A stretch of 64,000 nt of DNA from Pseudomonas cavernicola (GCF_003596405.1 NZ_QYUR01000002.1:2682501-2746500); one strand, 5' to 3'. Counted from the stretch's first letter, positions 45,677 to 54,592 are shown. Numbers and translations: made by a program. The notes: a model not told the origin generated them from the sequence alone.

Positions 45677-46576
45677 CTACAGGCCATCCAACGCCCGGCG
45701 GCTCTGCTCGAACCAGGCCAGCAGATAATCCACCAGTACCTGCGTACGCTTGGGTAGCCCGCCCTGGTAGGGATGCACCAGAAATACCGGGGTGCTGCGC
45801 GTCTGATAATCGCGCAGCAACCAGACCAGGCTGCCGTCAGCCAACTCGTTGTGGAGCATGTAGGACGGCAGGCGGGCGATACCGGCGCCAGCCAGTGCCG
45901 CCTTCTTCAGCAGGGTGTAGTGATTGCTCGCCAAGGGCCCCGTCACCCGTACCCGCGACAGTTCGTGCTGGCGGTGGTAAAGCCACTCCTCGGGGCCGCT
46001 GTAATGACTGTTCAACAAACAGACGTGGGTGCTCAGCTCCTCTGGCTGCACAGGCTCGGTGTGTTGCTGCAGATAGCCTGGGCTGGCGCAGGTCAGCTCC
46101 TGCATGGAGAACAACGGCCTCGCCACCAACCGATCATCCTTCTGCACACCGGAGCGAATCGCCAGATCGAAGCCATCGGCCACCAGATCGCGATAACCAT
46201 TGTTCAGCTCCAGCTCGATCCGCACTTGGGGATAGCGCTGGGAGAAGTCCAGCAGCAACGCATCGAAGAAGGTCTCACCGAGGGACACCGGCACCGTGAT
46301 CCGCACCGTGCCGGCCGCCTCATCCTTGAGCCGCGCCAGGGTCTGCCGTGCGCGCGTCGCCTGGGCAGTCAGCGCCTGGGCTTCCGGCAGCAGCGCAGCA
46401 CCGGCGGCGGTCAGGGAAAGCCGGCGCGTGGTGCGGTGCAGCAGGGTCATGCCCAGCACTTGCTCCAACAGGCGAATACGCTTGGACAGCTGCCCCTTGC
46501 TGCATCCCAGACGCTCGGCGGCGCGGGTAAAGCTGCCGACCTCAATTAGCGTGGCAAAGGCTGCCAGATCATCCAT
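45677..46576 (-). CDS. LysR-family transcriptional regulator
   Basis: A 299-aa LysR regulator of the CrgA/PtxR-like branch. The HTH is at residues 1-60 (FATLIEVGSFTRAAERLGCSKGQLSKRIRLLE, HRTTRRLSLT), followed by the effector domain with VRITVPVSLGETFFDALL and GYRDLVADGFDLAIRSG. ATG 46576 is used; a TTG at 46585 with AGGA 7 nt upstream is equally possible. It is divergent from a short-chain dehydrogenase gene with about 115 bp between, the usual arrangement for a regulator and its target. Effector unknown. Confidence 0.88.
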   Translation of the reverse strand: MDDLAAFATLIEVGSFTRAAERLGCSKGQLSKRIRLLEQVLGMTLLHRTTRRLSLTAAGAALLPEAQALTAQATRARQTLARLKDEAAGTVRITVPVSLGETFFDALLLDFSQRYPQVRIELELNNGYRDLVADGFDLAIRSGVQKDDRLVARPLFSMQELTCASPGYLQQHTEPVQPEELSTHVCLLNSHYSGPEEWLYHRQHELSRVRVTGPLASNHYTLLKKAALAGAGIARLPSYMLHNELADGSLVWLLRDYQTRSTPVFLVHPYQGGLPKRTQVLVDYLLAWFEQSRRALDGL

Positions 46577-46692
46577 CTCGCTCAAGATTGTTTCCTATTG
46601 AGAACCAAATGTTTCTGATTGGCCGGATTATCAGCGACAAATCGCACTCTACACTAAACGCTGTGGTAATCACTTCATCCAGGAGCACCTCC

Positions 46693-47292
46693 ATGAAAGT
46701 CCTTTTGATCGGCGCCAGCGGCACCATCGGTCGAGCTATCGACCACGAACTTAAAGACCGCCACGAAATCGTTCGGGTCGGCCACTCCAGCGGCGACTAC
46801 CAAGTGAATATCACCGACAACCAGTCCATCCGCGCTCTCTTCGAGGAAGTCGGAAACGTCGATGCCCTCGTCAGCGCCGTCGGCAAGCTGCACTTCGGCG
46901 CGCTGGCAGAGATGACCGAGCACGAATATGCCATCGGTCTCAAAGACAAGCTGATGGGCCAGGTCAACCTGCTGCTGATCGGCCGTGAGTTCATCAATGA
47001 TGGCGGCTCCTTCACCCTGACCTCCGGCATCCTCAGCGACGACCCGATCCGCTGCGGCAGTTCGGCGAGCATGGTCAACGCCGCCGTCAACGGCTTCGTC
47101 CGTGGCGCCGCAATCGAGCTGCCGCGCGGCCTGCGGGTCAACGCGGTGAGCCCGAATGTGCTGGTCGAATCGATGGGCAGCTATGCGCCATTCTTCCGTG
47201 GCTTCAAACCGGTGCCCGCAGCGGAAGTGGCGCTGGCTTACGCGAAAAGCGTGGAAGGTGCCCAGACCGGACAGGTCTACCGCGTCGGCTGA
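46693..47292 (+). CDS. short-chain dehydrogenase/reductase
   Basis: A 199-aa compact SDR. The nucleotide-binding motif is LLIGASGTIGRAI, a second NAG-like motif is LVSAVGKLHFG, and the C-terminal part has RVNAVSPNVLVES. The active-site region reads SFTLTSGILSDDPIRCGSSASMV, and the classical YxxxK is not present in standard form, so catalysis may be changed; this is a feature of the short YwnB/TfdR-neighbour SDR group. AGGAG lies 7 nt upstream of the ATG. It is divergent from the LysR gene and probably its target. Substrate unknown. Confidence 0.83.
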   Translation: MKVLLIGASGTIGRAIDHELKDRHEIVRVGHSSGDYQVNITDNQSIRALFEEVGNVDALVSAVGKLHFGALAEMTEHEYAIGLKDKLMGQVNLLLIGREFINDGGSFTLTSGILSDDPIRCGSSASMVNAAVNGFVRGAAIELPRGLRVNAVSPNVLVESMGSYAPFFRGFKPVPAAEVALAYAKSVEGAQTGQVYRVG

Positions 47293-47332
47293 TCAGCTCA
47301 TACGCTCGCTGGCATAACAGGCCGGCGAGTTA

Positions 47333-47371
47333 TCCCCTCGCCCCTCTGGGGAGAGGGTTAGGGAGAGGGGT
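47333..47371. repeat. CCCCTCTCCC-type repeat, copy 2
   Basis: ATCCCCTCGCCCCTCTGGGG followed by AGAGGGTTAGGGAGAGGGG is a degenerate palindrome of the same family as 47406-47447 and lies inverted relative to it, about 35 bp away. Confidence 0.55.
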
Positions 47372-47399
47372 GCATGCCAGATGAATTCACTTTTGCCCG

Positions 47400-47804
47400 C
47401 TATTTACCCTCTCCCCCAGCCCCTCTCCCGTAAACGGGAGAGGGGAGCTCAGGCGCACATCGCTTAAGTGAACAGCATTGCGCCAATACCCGGGCATTGT
47501 TCTGTTGCTCATCGCGGGCGGCGAACAACAAGGTCAGCGTGCCTTGCTCGGCTTTCTCCAGCAGCCCCCACCAGTGTTGCGGTTGGGCCGTCAACTCGGC
47601 CCGGTAGAGCACTCGGAATTCGTCGAAACGCTCGGCCTCGTGACAGAAGCTTTTGCGTAACTCGGTTGAAGGCGCCAACTCACGCAACCAAGCATCCAGC
47701 GCCAACGACTCCTTCATGCAGCCACGCGGCCACAGCCGATCGACCAGCACGCGAAAGCCATCTTCGCTCGCCGGCGCCGTATAGACACGTTTGCACTGGA
47801 TCAT
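47400..47804 (-). CDS. DUF488 family protein with a repeat-derived C terminus
   Basis: A 134-aa DUF488 protein: MIQCKRVYTAPASEDGFRVL, VDRLWPRGCMKESLALDAWL, ELAPSTELRKSF, FDEFRVLYRAEL and LTLLFAARDEQQNNARVLAQ are the complete family core. Function of the family is unknown. The start at 47804 has GGAG upstream; four codons further upstream is another ATG. After ARVLAQCC the frame runs into the palindromic repeat 47406-47447, which supplies the last residues (LPSPVYGRGAGGEGK). Normal members end shortly after ARVLAE-W-L, so insertion of the repeat replaced the natural end. Confidence 0.82.
   Translation of the reverse strand: MIQCKRVYTAPASEDGFRVLVDRLWPRGCMKESLALDAWLRELAPSTELRKSFCHEAERFDEFRVLYRAELTAQPQHWWGLLEKAEQGTLTLLFAARDEQQNNARVLAQCCSLKRCAPELPSPVYGRGAGGEGK
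47406..47447. repeat. CCCCTCTCCC palindromic repeat, copy 3
   Basis: Perfect 11-bp stem CCCCTCTCCCG (47420-47430) / CGGGAGAGGGG (47435-47445) with loop TAAA, preceded by TACCCTCTCCCCCAG. It overlaps the 3' end of the DUF488 gene. Confidence 0.75.
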
Positions 47805-47872
47805 CTGCCGCTCCACCCTTGTGATCGTCTATCCGCGTGGGTAACGTGGCCGCACTTGTCAGGAGACCCCCG

Positions 47873-48544
47873 ATGCGCGCTGCCCGCCCCTTATTGTTTG
47901 CCCTACTACCGCTGTTCGCCAGCTGCCAAATGTTCGACGAGCAACCGATCACACCACCGGCCAGCCCGGTCCGTCTGCAAGGTGAGCTGAGTGTTAGCGC
48001 CGGCCAGCTACTCTTCCGTCCCTGTCAGGAACAACGCCGTTTCGTGGTCAACGACAGCGGCCACACCGGCCTGCTGCAAGAAGCGGCGGCGCTGCTGGAC
48101 GGCGGCAAGGGCCCACTGTTTGCCGACCTGCGCGGCAGCCTTGGCACCAGTCAGGTGGCCGGAGCCGATGGCCAACTGAACCTCAGCCAACTGTATCGCG
48201 TGCAACGCGAAGGGCATGGTTGCGACGATCCCAACTTTAAACGCCTGACCCTGCGCGCCAACGGCCATGAACCCGACTGGAGCGTGAGCGTCAGCGGCAA
48301 AGGCCTGGTGCTCGAACGCCCCGGCCAAGAAGCGCAGGCCCTGCCCTACCTGGAAGAGCAGCTGCCGGATGGCCGTTTCAACTTGACCAGCGAAGCCAAT
48401 GGCCAACGCCTGGAGCTCTGGGTTGCCCCTCAGCGCTGCACTGACGGCATGAGCGGTGCAGTGCAGTACCTGTTTGCCGAACTGCGTCTGAATGGCAAAA
48501 CTCAACGTGGCTGTGCTTACTTCGGCGGCGCACGCAACGACTGA
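47873..48544 (+). CDS. predicted lipoprotein of unknown function (COG3650-like)
   Basis: A 223-aa exported protein. The N terminus MRAARPLLFALLPLFASCQMF is a lipoprotein-type signal with the lipid-anchor Cys in FASC. The mature part has RLQGELSVSAGQLLFRPCQE, a second domain with LRANGHEPDWSVSVSG, and CTDGMSGAVQYLFAELRLNG, which resembles the COG3650 and heat-shock/META-like lipoproteins that carry a 'GNEPFW' type motif (here GHEPDW). AGGAG lies 8 nt before the ATG at 47873. It would sit in the outer or inner membrane. Function unknown. Confidence 0.75.
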   Translation: MRAARPLLFALLPLFASCQMFDEQPITPPASPVRLQGELSVSAGQLLFRPCQEQRRFVVNDSGHTGLLQEAAALLDGGKGPLFADLRGSLGTSQVAGADGQLNLSQLYRVQREGHGCDDPNFKRLTLRANGHEPDWSVSVSGKGLVLERPGQEAQALPYLEEQLPDGRFNLTSEANGQRLELWVAPQRCTDGMSGAVQYLFAELRLNGKTQRGCAYFGGARND

Positions 48545-48781
48545 GGTTGGACTGGAGCTCGCAGAGCGGGTGAGGCTCAGGGTGGGCAAGAGATAGTCTC
48601 GTACGGCTTTGCGTATTTCCAATGCATACCTTGCAACAGCCGATTCAGGCATGACTCATAAATTCGCCCCTGCAAAAAGCCGCGAAACCCGACGCAGCGA
48701 GATCTTTTGCCACAGCTTGCCAAGCGCAGCCTGGCGCTGGGCCACCTAAGCTGAAAGCAATACCACCGCAGGAGGCACCTT

Positions 48782-49780
48782 ATGCTGCGTATTGCTCTCA
48801 ATGGTTATGGCCGTATCGGTCGCGCGGTCTTACGCGCCCTGTTCGAGCGCGGCCTGGAACATAAAATCCGCATCGAGGCGATCAACGATCTGGGCGATCA
48901 CCAGACCCTCGCCCACCTGACCCGTTTCGACTCCACCTTCGGCCGTTTCCCCGGCCATCTCAGCCTGCTCGGCGAACAATTGTTGGTGAACGGCCAACCG
49001 ATCAAGCTGCTGCAGGAGCGCGATCCGGTCAATCTGCCCTGGGCCCAGCTCGGCGTGGACCTGGTGCTGGAATGCTCCGGCAAGCTGAAAAAACGCGCCC
49101 AGGTGGAACACCATCTCACCGCCGGCGCCTCACGGGTATTGCTCTCGCATCCACTGGAGAGCGCCGATCTCACCGTGGTCTACGGGGTCAATCATGAGCT
49201 GCTGGGCAGCCAGCAAATCGTCTCCAACGCCTCCTGCACCACCAACTGCCTGGCGCCGCTGGCCAAGGTGCTGCACCAGGCAGTAGGCATTCGCCAGGGC
49301 CTGATCAATACGATGCACGCTTACACCAACGACCAGAACCTGCTGGATAAGGCGCATGGCGACCTCTATCGTGCTCGCGCCGCAACGCTGTCGATGATCC
49401 CCACCAGCACCGGCGCGGCCAAGACCATCGGCCTGGTCTTGCCGGAGCTGGCGGGGCGTCTCGATGGCCTGTCGATCCGTGTGCCGACGCCAAACGTCTC
49501 GCTGCTCGACCTGACCTTCACCGCCGAACGGCCAACGACCCGCGAAGCGATCAATGCCGCGCTGCAACAGGGCGCGGCGCAACTGCCCAGCGGCGTGATG
49601 GAGTGCAACGCGCTACCGTTGGTGTCCAGCGATTTCAGCGGTTATCCGGTCTCCTGCGTGGTCGACCTCAGCCACACCCACGTGCAGGGCGAGTTGGTCA
49701 AGGTGCTTGCCTGGTACGACAACGAGTGGGCCTTCGCCAACCGTATGCTCGATGTGTTGCTGGCCTGGCTGAAGCCTTAA
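48782..49780 (+). CDS. gap: type I glyceraldehyde-3-phosphate dehydrogenase
   Basis: A 332-aa GAPDH. The NAD-binding motif is ALNGYGRIGRAVLRAL with Asp36 for NAD preference, the catalytic Cys152 lies in SNASCTTNCLAPL, and the motifs MHAYTNDQNLLDKAHGDL, SMIPTSTGAAKTIGLVLPEL and WYDNEWAFANRML are standard. It interconverts glyceraldehyde 3-phosphate and 1,3-bisphosphoglycerate. Erythrose-4-phosphate dehydrogenase (Epd) is the alternative, but the MHAYTNDQ segment favours GAPDH. AGGAGG precedes the ATG. The stop codon lies at the edge of a MITE-like element. Confidence 0.88.
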   Translation: MLRIALNGYGRIGRAVLRALFERGLEHKIRIEAINDLGDHQTLAHLTRFDSTFGRFPGHLSLLGEQLLVNGQPIKLLQERDPVNLPWAQLGVDLVLECSGKLKKRAQVEHHLTAGASRVLLSHPLESADLTVVYGVNHELLGSQQIVSNASCTTNCLAPLAKVLHQAVGIRQGLINTMHAYTNDQNLLDKAHGDLYRARAATLSMIPTSTGAAKTIGLVLPELAGRLDGLSIRVPTPNVSLLDLTFTAERPTTREAINAALQQGAAQLPSGVMECNALPLVSSDFSGYPVSCVVDLSHTHVQGELVKVLAWYDNEWAFANRMLDVLLAWLKP

Positions 49781-50091
49781 CAAGCCGTTGAAAAACTACT
49801 GCTCTAGGCTATGCGGCGTTGAAATCAGGCCGAGGCACGGCGCCTCAGACTGCTCATGTACAACTCGTACACTCGGCTCGGGCATCCTGCTTTGCCCTAA
49901 CTCCTGCATCCATGCAGTCGTCCGCGTCCTCGCCTGATTGACTCGCTGCGCCTTGTGACCCACATGGATGTGGGGAATGCCGCTACCCGTAGGCGACCCC
50001 ATGGATGGGGGAGGTAGGAAAAATGCCGGGAGCATTTTCGAGAACGGGTGCGGCCCTAGCCGTCGCTCGCTACATTTCTCAACGGCCTGTT
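49779..50091. mobile_element. MITE-like element with inverted ends
   Basis: The left end AACAAGCCGTTGAAAAA (49779-49795) and right end TTTCTCAACGGCCTGTT (50075-50091) are inverted repeats matching at 15 of 17 positions. The 313-bp interior has no gene but includes palindromes ACCCACATGGATGTGGGG-like and ACCCCATGGATGGGG. 'GTTGAAAAACTGC...' elements are multi-copy in Pseudomonas. It fills the gap between gap and the COG2509 gene. Confidence 0.6.
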
Positions 50092-50190
50092 AGCCGACAG
50101 CCTGGGCCAGACTCGAGATCAATCACGCGTATAATCGCCGCTTCGCAAAAAGCTGCCGGGTTGCCTCCGGCCCTGATATTGGATTGCCTC

Positions 50191-51804
50191 ATGCTACGAA
50201 TCACCGAACTCAAGCTGCCGATCGATCACCCCGAAGAGGTCTTGCGCCCCGCCATCGTGGAGCGCCTCGGCATCGCCGACGACGAGCTGCTGGGCTTTAC
50301 CCTGTTCAAGCGCAGCTACGACGCTCGCAAGAAATCCGCCGAACTGTGCTTCATCTACACCATCGACCTGTCGGTGCGCGATGAAGCCGCGTTGCTGGCC
50401 AAGTTCAGTGATGACCGGCATATCAACGTCGCCCCAGACACCGGCTACAAACCCGTCGGCCAGGCGCCGGCAGTATTAGCCAATCGGCCTTTAGTGGTCG
50501 GTTTCGGCCCTTGCGGGATTTTTGCCGGGCTGGTGCTGGCGCAGATGGGTTTTCGTCCGATCATCCTTGAGCGTGGCAAAGAGGTGCGCCAGCGCACCAA
50601 AGACACCTGGGGCCTGTGGCGCAAGAGCGTGCTGAACCCGGAATCGAATGTGCAGTTTGGCGAAGGCGGTGCTGGCACCTTCTCCGATGGCAAGCTCTAC
50701 AGCCAGATCAAAGACCCGAAGCACCTCGGCCGTAAGGTGCTGCACGAGTTCGTCAAAGCCGGCGCGCCGGAAGAGATTCTCTACGTCAACAAACCGCACA
50801 TCGGCACCTTCCGCCTGACCGGCGTGGTCGAGAACATGCGCCAGCAGATCGAAGTGCTGGGCGGCGAAATCCGCTTCGAGCAGCGGGTCACCGACGTGCT
50901 GATCGAAGACGGTCAGCTACGCGGCGTGGAGTTGGCCAGCGGCGAGCAGATTCGTAGCGAGCATGTGGTTCTCGCCCTTGGCCATAGCGCCCGCGACACC
51001 TTCCGCATGCTGCACAGCCGTGACGTGTACATGGAGGCCAAACCCTTCTCGGTGGGCTTCCGTATCGAACACCCGCAATCGCTGATCGATCGTGCGCGCC
51101 TGGGCAAGTTCGCCGGCCACCCGAAACTCGGCGCCGCCGACTACAAGCTGGTGCATCACGCGAAGAACGGTCGCTCGGTCTATAGCTTCTGCATGTGCCC
51201 GGGCGGCACGGTGGTGGCGGCCACCTCGGAACCGAATCGAGTGGTCACCAACGGCATGAGTCAGTACTCGCGCAATGAGCGCAACGCCAACGCCGGCATT
51301 GTCGTCGGCATCACCCCGGAAGTGGATTATCCCGGCGGCCCTTTGGCTGGGGTTGAGTTGCAGGAGCGTCTGGAGTCCCACGCTTTTGTCCTTGGCGGCA
51401 GCACCTATGCGGCGCCTGGGCAGTTGGTCGGCGACTTTATTGCCGGCAAAGCGACCACCGCACTGGGCAGCGTCGAGCCTTCATACAAGCCCGGCGTACA
51501 CCTGGTCGACCTGGCCACGGCACTGCCGAGCTTTGCCATCGAAGCGATCCGCGAGGCACTACCGGCGTTCGACAAACAGATCAAAGGCTTCGCCATGCAC
51601 GACGCGGTGCTGACCGGCATCGAGACCCGCACGTCTTCACCGCTGCGCATTACGCGTGGCGAAGATTTGCAGAGCCTCAACGTCAAAGGCCTATTCCCCG
51701 CTGGGGAAGGCGCTGGCTATGCCGGTGGGATTCTCTCGGCCGGAGTCGACGGGATTCGCGTAGCCGAGGCGCTGGCGCGGAACATGCTCGGTATCGAGGC
51801 ATAA
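50191..51804 (+). CDS. FAD-dependent dehydrogenase (COG2509 family)
   Basis: A 537-aa flavoprotein. An N-terminal domain of about 90 residues (MLRITELKLPIDHPEEVLRP, FKRSYDARKKSAELCFIYTI) precedes the dinucleotide-binding fold (PLVVGFGPCGIFAGLVLAQM), the VQFGEGGAGTFSDGKLYSQI segment, and a C-terminal FAD contact (LKGLFPAGEGAGYAGGI-like, here VKGLFPAGEGAGYAGGILSA). These enzymes are widely conserved and uncharacterised. ATG 50191 is chosen because the open frame upstream lies in the MITE-like element. No strong ribosome site is visible. Monocistronic. Confidence 0.85.
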   Translation: MLRITELKLPIDHPEEVLRPAIVERLGIADDELLGFTLFKRSYDARKKSAELCFIYTIDLSVRDEAALLAKFSDDRHINVAPDTGYKPVGQAPAVLANRPLVVGFGPCGIFAGLVLAQMGFRPIILERGKEVRQRTKDTWGLWRKSVLNPESNVQFGEGGAGTFSDGKLYSQIKDPKHLGRKVLHEFVKAGAPEEILYVNKPHIGTFRLTGVVENMRQQIEVLGGEIRFEQRVTDVLIEDGQLRGVELASGEQIRSEHVVLALGHSARDTFRMLHSRDVYMEAKPFSVGFRIEHPQSLIDRARLGKFAGHPKLGAADYKLVHHAKNGRSVYSFCMCPGGTVVAATSEPNRVVTNGMSQYSRNERNANAGIVVGITPEVDYPGGPLAGVELQERLESHAFVLGGSTYAAPGQLVGDFIAGKATTALGSVEPSYKPGVHLVDLATALPSFAIEAIREALPAFDKQIKGFAMHDAVLTGIETRTSSPLRITRGEDLQSLNVKGLFPAGEGAGYAGGILSAGVDGIRVAEALARNMLGIEA

Positions 51805-51830
51805 GCACGCTTAGGCTAGAGCAATGGCCT

Positions 51831-51850
51831 TGTAGGAGCGAGCTCCTACA
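51831..51850. repeat. TGTAGGAGC palindrome
   Basis: TGTAGGAGC (51831-51839) and GCTCCTACA (51842-51850) form a perfect 9-bp hairpin with a 2-nt loop. It is related to the 'TGTAGGAGC' heads of the REP elements elsewhere in the window and may act as a weak terminator. Confidence 0.6.
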
Positions 51851-51926
51851 TTCATGTCCAGGCGCTGCAAACGGTCTGCTACAAGGCCAATGAGCTGTAG
51901 CTCGAGCGCATAGGGAAAAGAGAGCT

Positions 51927-52439
51927 TCATTCGGTCAGCCGCAAATAACAGAGTGTCGTGCGCCTCGAACCATTGGGGCGCCGCTCGGGGTCTTCATAGG
52001 TCTCGATCTCGACAAACCCCGCCTTGCGCATCATCCCTGCTGAGGCGGCGTTTTCCTCGTGACGGTCGATATAAATATCGACCACACCCAGCTCGGCCAA
52101 ACGTGCCACCGCCTTGCCAAGCAAGCGCGAACCCAACCCCTGCCCCGCCATCTCTCGGCGAATAACCGCCTCGCAGATATAACCCTGCACCCACTCGCTG
52201 CGCTCCGCCGCTTGATAGCCAGCAAAGTACCTGGTCACCTGAAAGCTGACGAAGCCAAGCAACTCGCCAGCTCGCTCGGCCAACACGGCCTCAACCGAAC
52301 TATCGCTAATATTCTGCAAATGCGCGGTCACCTCTGCGCGGGGCAGATGATTCCAAGGGTTTTCCCCATGCTCGAAGATCAAGGCGCACATACCAGTGAT
52401 GTCATCTGCGCGAGCCATGCGGATTTGCAACTCGTTCAT
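51927..52439 (-). CDS. GNAT-family N-acetyltransferase
   Basis: A 170-aa GNAT protein. It opens MNELQIRMARADDITGMCAL; the beta-4 strand and acetyl-CoA loop are YICEAVIRREMAGQGLGSRLL, where the Q/RxxGxG/A motif is REMAGQGLG; the later DIYIDRHEENAASAGMMRKAG holds the typical C-terminal helix. Substrate not predictable. The ATG at 52439 lies 10 nt after the stop of the PLP enzyme gene, so it is co-transcribed with it. Longer upstream frames overlap that gene and are rejected. Confidence 0.82.
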   Translation of the reverse strand: MNELQIRMARADDITGMCALIFEHGENPWNHLPRAEVTAHLQNISDSSVEAVLAERAGELLGFVSFQVTRYFAGYQAAERSEWVQGYICEAVIRREMAGQGLGSRLLGKAVARLAELGVVDIYIDRHEENAASAGMMRKAGFVEIETYEDPERRPNGSRRTTLCYLRLTE

Positions 52440-52449
52440 GCCTGCCTCG

Positions 52450-53544
52450 CTAGAACCCAGCCGTGGGTACATCAACCAGCAATGGCTCGCCACGTTCCGC
52501 ACAAGCGGCCACAGCATCGATCAACGCTGCCAATTGAAACCCCTGCGCAAGCAGCCAGGACTGGTCGTAGTAAGTGGTGGCATAGCGCTCACCACCATCG
52601 CAGAGAATCGCCACCACCGAACCCTTCTCTCCCGCCGCGAGCATGCGCCGGGCGACCAGCAGTGCGCCAATCAGATTGGTTCCGCTGGAGCCGCCAACCC
52701 GCCGCCCCAGACGTTGCGCCAGATAGTGCATGGCCGCTAGCGACAGCGCGTCCGGCACCTTGCACATGGCATCGATCACCTGCGGCAGGAACGACGCCTC
52801 GACCCGGGGCCGGCCGATGCCTTCGATCCGCGAGCCGCACTCCAGGCGCAAACTGGCGTCGCCGCTCTGGTAGTAATCGAAGAACACCGAACGCTCGGCA
52901 TCGGCGCAGAGCACCTTGGTGCAATGCTGGCGGTAGCGCACATAGCGGCCCAGCGTGGCGATGGTACCGCCGGTGCCGGGGCTGGAAACCAGCCAGCTCG
53001 GTTCGGGGAAACGCTCGAAGCGCAACTGCTGGAAGATCGACTCGGCGATGTTGTTATTGGCCCGCCAGTCGGTCGCCCGCTCGGCATAGGTGAACTGATC
53101 CATAAAGTGTCCACCACTCTCCCGCGCCAGCCGCTCGGACTCGGCGTAGATCTGCGTCGGATCGTCGACCAGGTGGCTCTGGCCGCCATAAAAGGCGATC
53201 TGGGCGATCTTTTCCTTGGAGGTCGTCGCGGGCATAACCGCAATAAACGGCAGGCCCAGCAGGCGCGCAAAATAGGCCTCGGAGATCGCCGTCGAGCCGC
53301 TGGACGCCTCGATCACCGGCGCACCGGGTTTCAGCCAGCCATTACACAAGGCATACAGGAACAACGAGCGTGCCAGGCGGTGCTTGAGGCTGCCGGTCGG
53401 GTGGCTGGACTCGTCCTTGAAATACAGCTCGATGCCCGGCAAACCGGGCAGATCGAGGGGAATCAAATGGGTATCGGCGCTGCGCTGAAAATCCGCCTCG
53501 ATGATCCGAATCGCCTCACGTGCCCATTGCCGTGCATCACTCAT
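52450..53544 (-). CDS. PLP-dependent cysteine synthase family protein
   Basis: A 364-aa fold-type II PLP enzyme. The PLP lysine is Lys54 in SSHPTGSLKHRLARSLF, the Asn/Ser loop is EASSGSTAISEAYFA, and the phosphate-binding glycine loop is SSPGTGGTIATLGRY. Length and the extra C-terminal part separate it from CysK/CysM; related proteins are annotated as cysteine synthase-like or D-cysteine desulfhydrase-like, and the reaction cannot be assigned. The start at 53544 follows a GAGGTAGG purine stretch; a GTG one codon earlier is possible. It lies 10 nt after the DMT transporter gene, which may export its product. Confidence 0.82.
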   Translation of the reverse strand: MSDARQWAREAIRIIEADFQRSADTHLIPLDLPGLPGIELYFKDESSHPTGSLKHRLARSLFLYALCNGWLKPGAPVIEASSGSTAISEAYFARLLGLPFIAVMPATTSKEKIAQIAFYGGQSHLVDDPTQIYAESERLARESGGHFMDQFTYAERATDWRANNNIAESIFQQLRFERFPEPSWLVSSPGTGGTIATLGRYVRYRQHCTKVLCADAERSVFFDYYQSGDASLRLECGSRIEGIGRPRVEASFLPQVIDAMCKVPDALSLAAMHYLAQRLGRRVGGSSGTNLIGALLVARRMLAAGEKGSVVAILCDGGERYATTYYDQSWLLAQGFQLAALIDAVAACAERGEPLLVDVPTAGF

Positions 53545-53554
53545 CACCTACCTC

Positions 53555-54463
53555 TTAATCAAGAATGCCGACGGGCGCCGGCGGCGTACTGCGCCACTGG
53601 CTAAGCGCCACACCAACGAATACCAAGCCGGCCGCCAGCATTTGGCCGTGACTCAGACGCTCACCGAGAAATACCGTGGCGAATAGCAGAGTGAACACCG
53701 GAATCAGGTTGATAAAGCCGGATGCCTGATTCGCTGGCAGACGGCTGACACCGAAGTTGTACAGGCCATAAGCGCCGACCGTGACGACCACGCCCAGGTA
53801 AATCACTGCACCCCAGCCGAGGCGGCTGATCTCCCCCGGAACAGCGGCGCTTACGGCCGCCAGCAGCAAGAAGAACAGTGCACCGATAAAAGCTTGCATG
53901 GCGGTCAGGAAGAAGGCCGAGTACCGCGCCGACAGGTGCTTGAGTAACAAGGTGTAGCCGGTGGCGCAAAGCATGGCCAGAACTTCAAAGAAGTTGCCCA
54001 ACAGAGGCGCCGGAGCGTGCTCATCCGCCTCGCCGGCCAAACTCAGCCAGACGGCCCCAAGCACGGCCAGGAGAAAGCCGGCCAAGGTGGTACGGCTGAT
54101 CCGCTCCCGCAGCAACAAGAAGGCGCCCACCGCCACCAGCAACGGTAGCAGCGCAGTGATCATCCCCGCCTGCGAGGCACTGGTGCGCTGCAACGCCAAG
54201 GCCTCGAAGATGAAGTACAGGCACGGCTCGCAAGCAGCCAGGCCGAGCAGGTACTTCCAATCCCCTGCGCGGTAGTCGATCTGCCCGCGCCAACGCCAGG
54301 CCAGGAGGAACACCACGCTGCCGAGTGCCATGCGGCCAAAAATCACCCACATGGGCGATAACTCCTGAAAGGCCAGCTTCAACGCAATGAATGAGCTACC
54401 CCACAAGGCCACGGCCAAAACCAAACATCCCCGGGCCAGAGCCTGACCTTCGCGCTGCTGCAC
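53555..54463 (-). CDS. EamA/DMT-family transporter
   Basis: A 302-aa drug/metabolite transporter with ten predicted helices in two EamA repeats (about 12-140 and 158-290). The N-terminal repeat has LAVALWGSSFIALKLAF and the C-terminal repeat YLGVVVTVGAYGLYNFGVSRL. The GTG start at 54463 is preferred because GGAGG lies 6 nt before it; the ORF could begin at a TTG at 54478 without a ribosome site. It is the first gene of a three-gene leftward unit with a PLP enzyme and a GNAT protein. Export of an amino acid is plausible but unproven. Confidence 0.83.
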   Translation of the reverse strand: MQQREGQALARGCLVLAVALWGSSFIALKLAFQELSPMWVIFGRMALGSVVFLLAWRWRGQIDYRAGDWKYLLGLAACEPCLYFIFEALALQRTSASQAGMITALLPLLVAVGAFLLLRERISRTTLAGFLLAVLGAVWLSLAGEADEHAPAPLLGNFFEVLAMLCATGYTLLLKHLSARYSAFFLTAMQAFIGALFFLLLAAVSAAVPGEISRLGWGAVIYLGVVVTVGAYGLYNFGVSRLPANQASGFINLIPVFTLLFATVFLGERLSHGQMLAAGLVFVGVALSQWRSTPPAPVGILD

Positions 54464-54592
54464 GGCACACCTCCGCAATAAGGCCGCCAGTATAGGAAGC
54501 GCCTCAGCACCCGCACAGTTACAGTGAAGCAGCTATCCTCCCTGCAACTGTTAAGTTGCTGGCTGAACCTTGGCTGAAGGAGGTCTGAACAT

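Noticed and set aside
47333..47447. Possible CRISPR-like array of similar repeats
   Set aside because: Only two copies in opposite orientation, palindromic, with no regular spacers; they are intergenic repeats.
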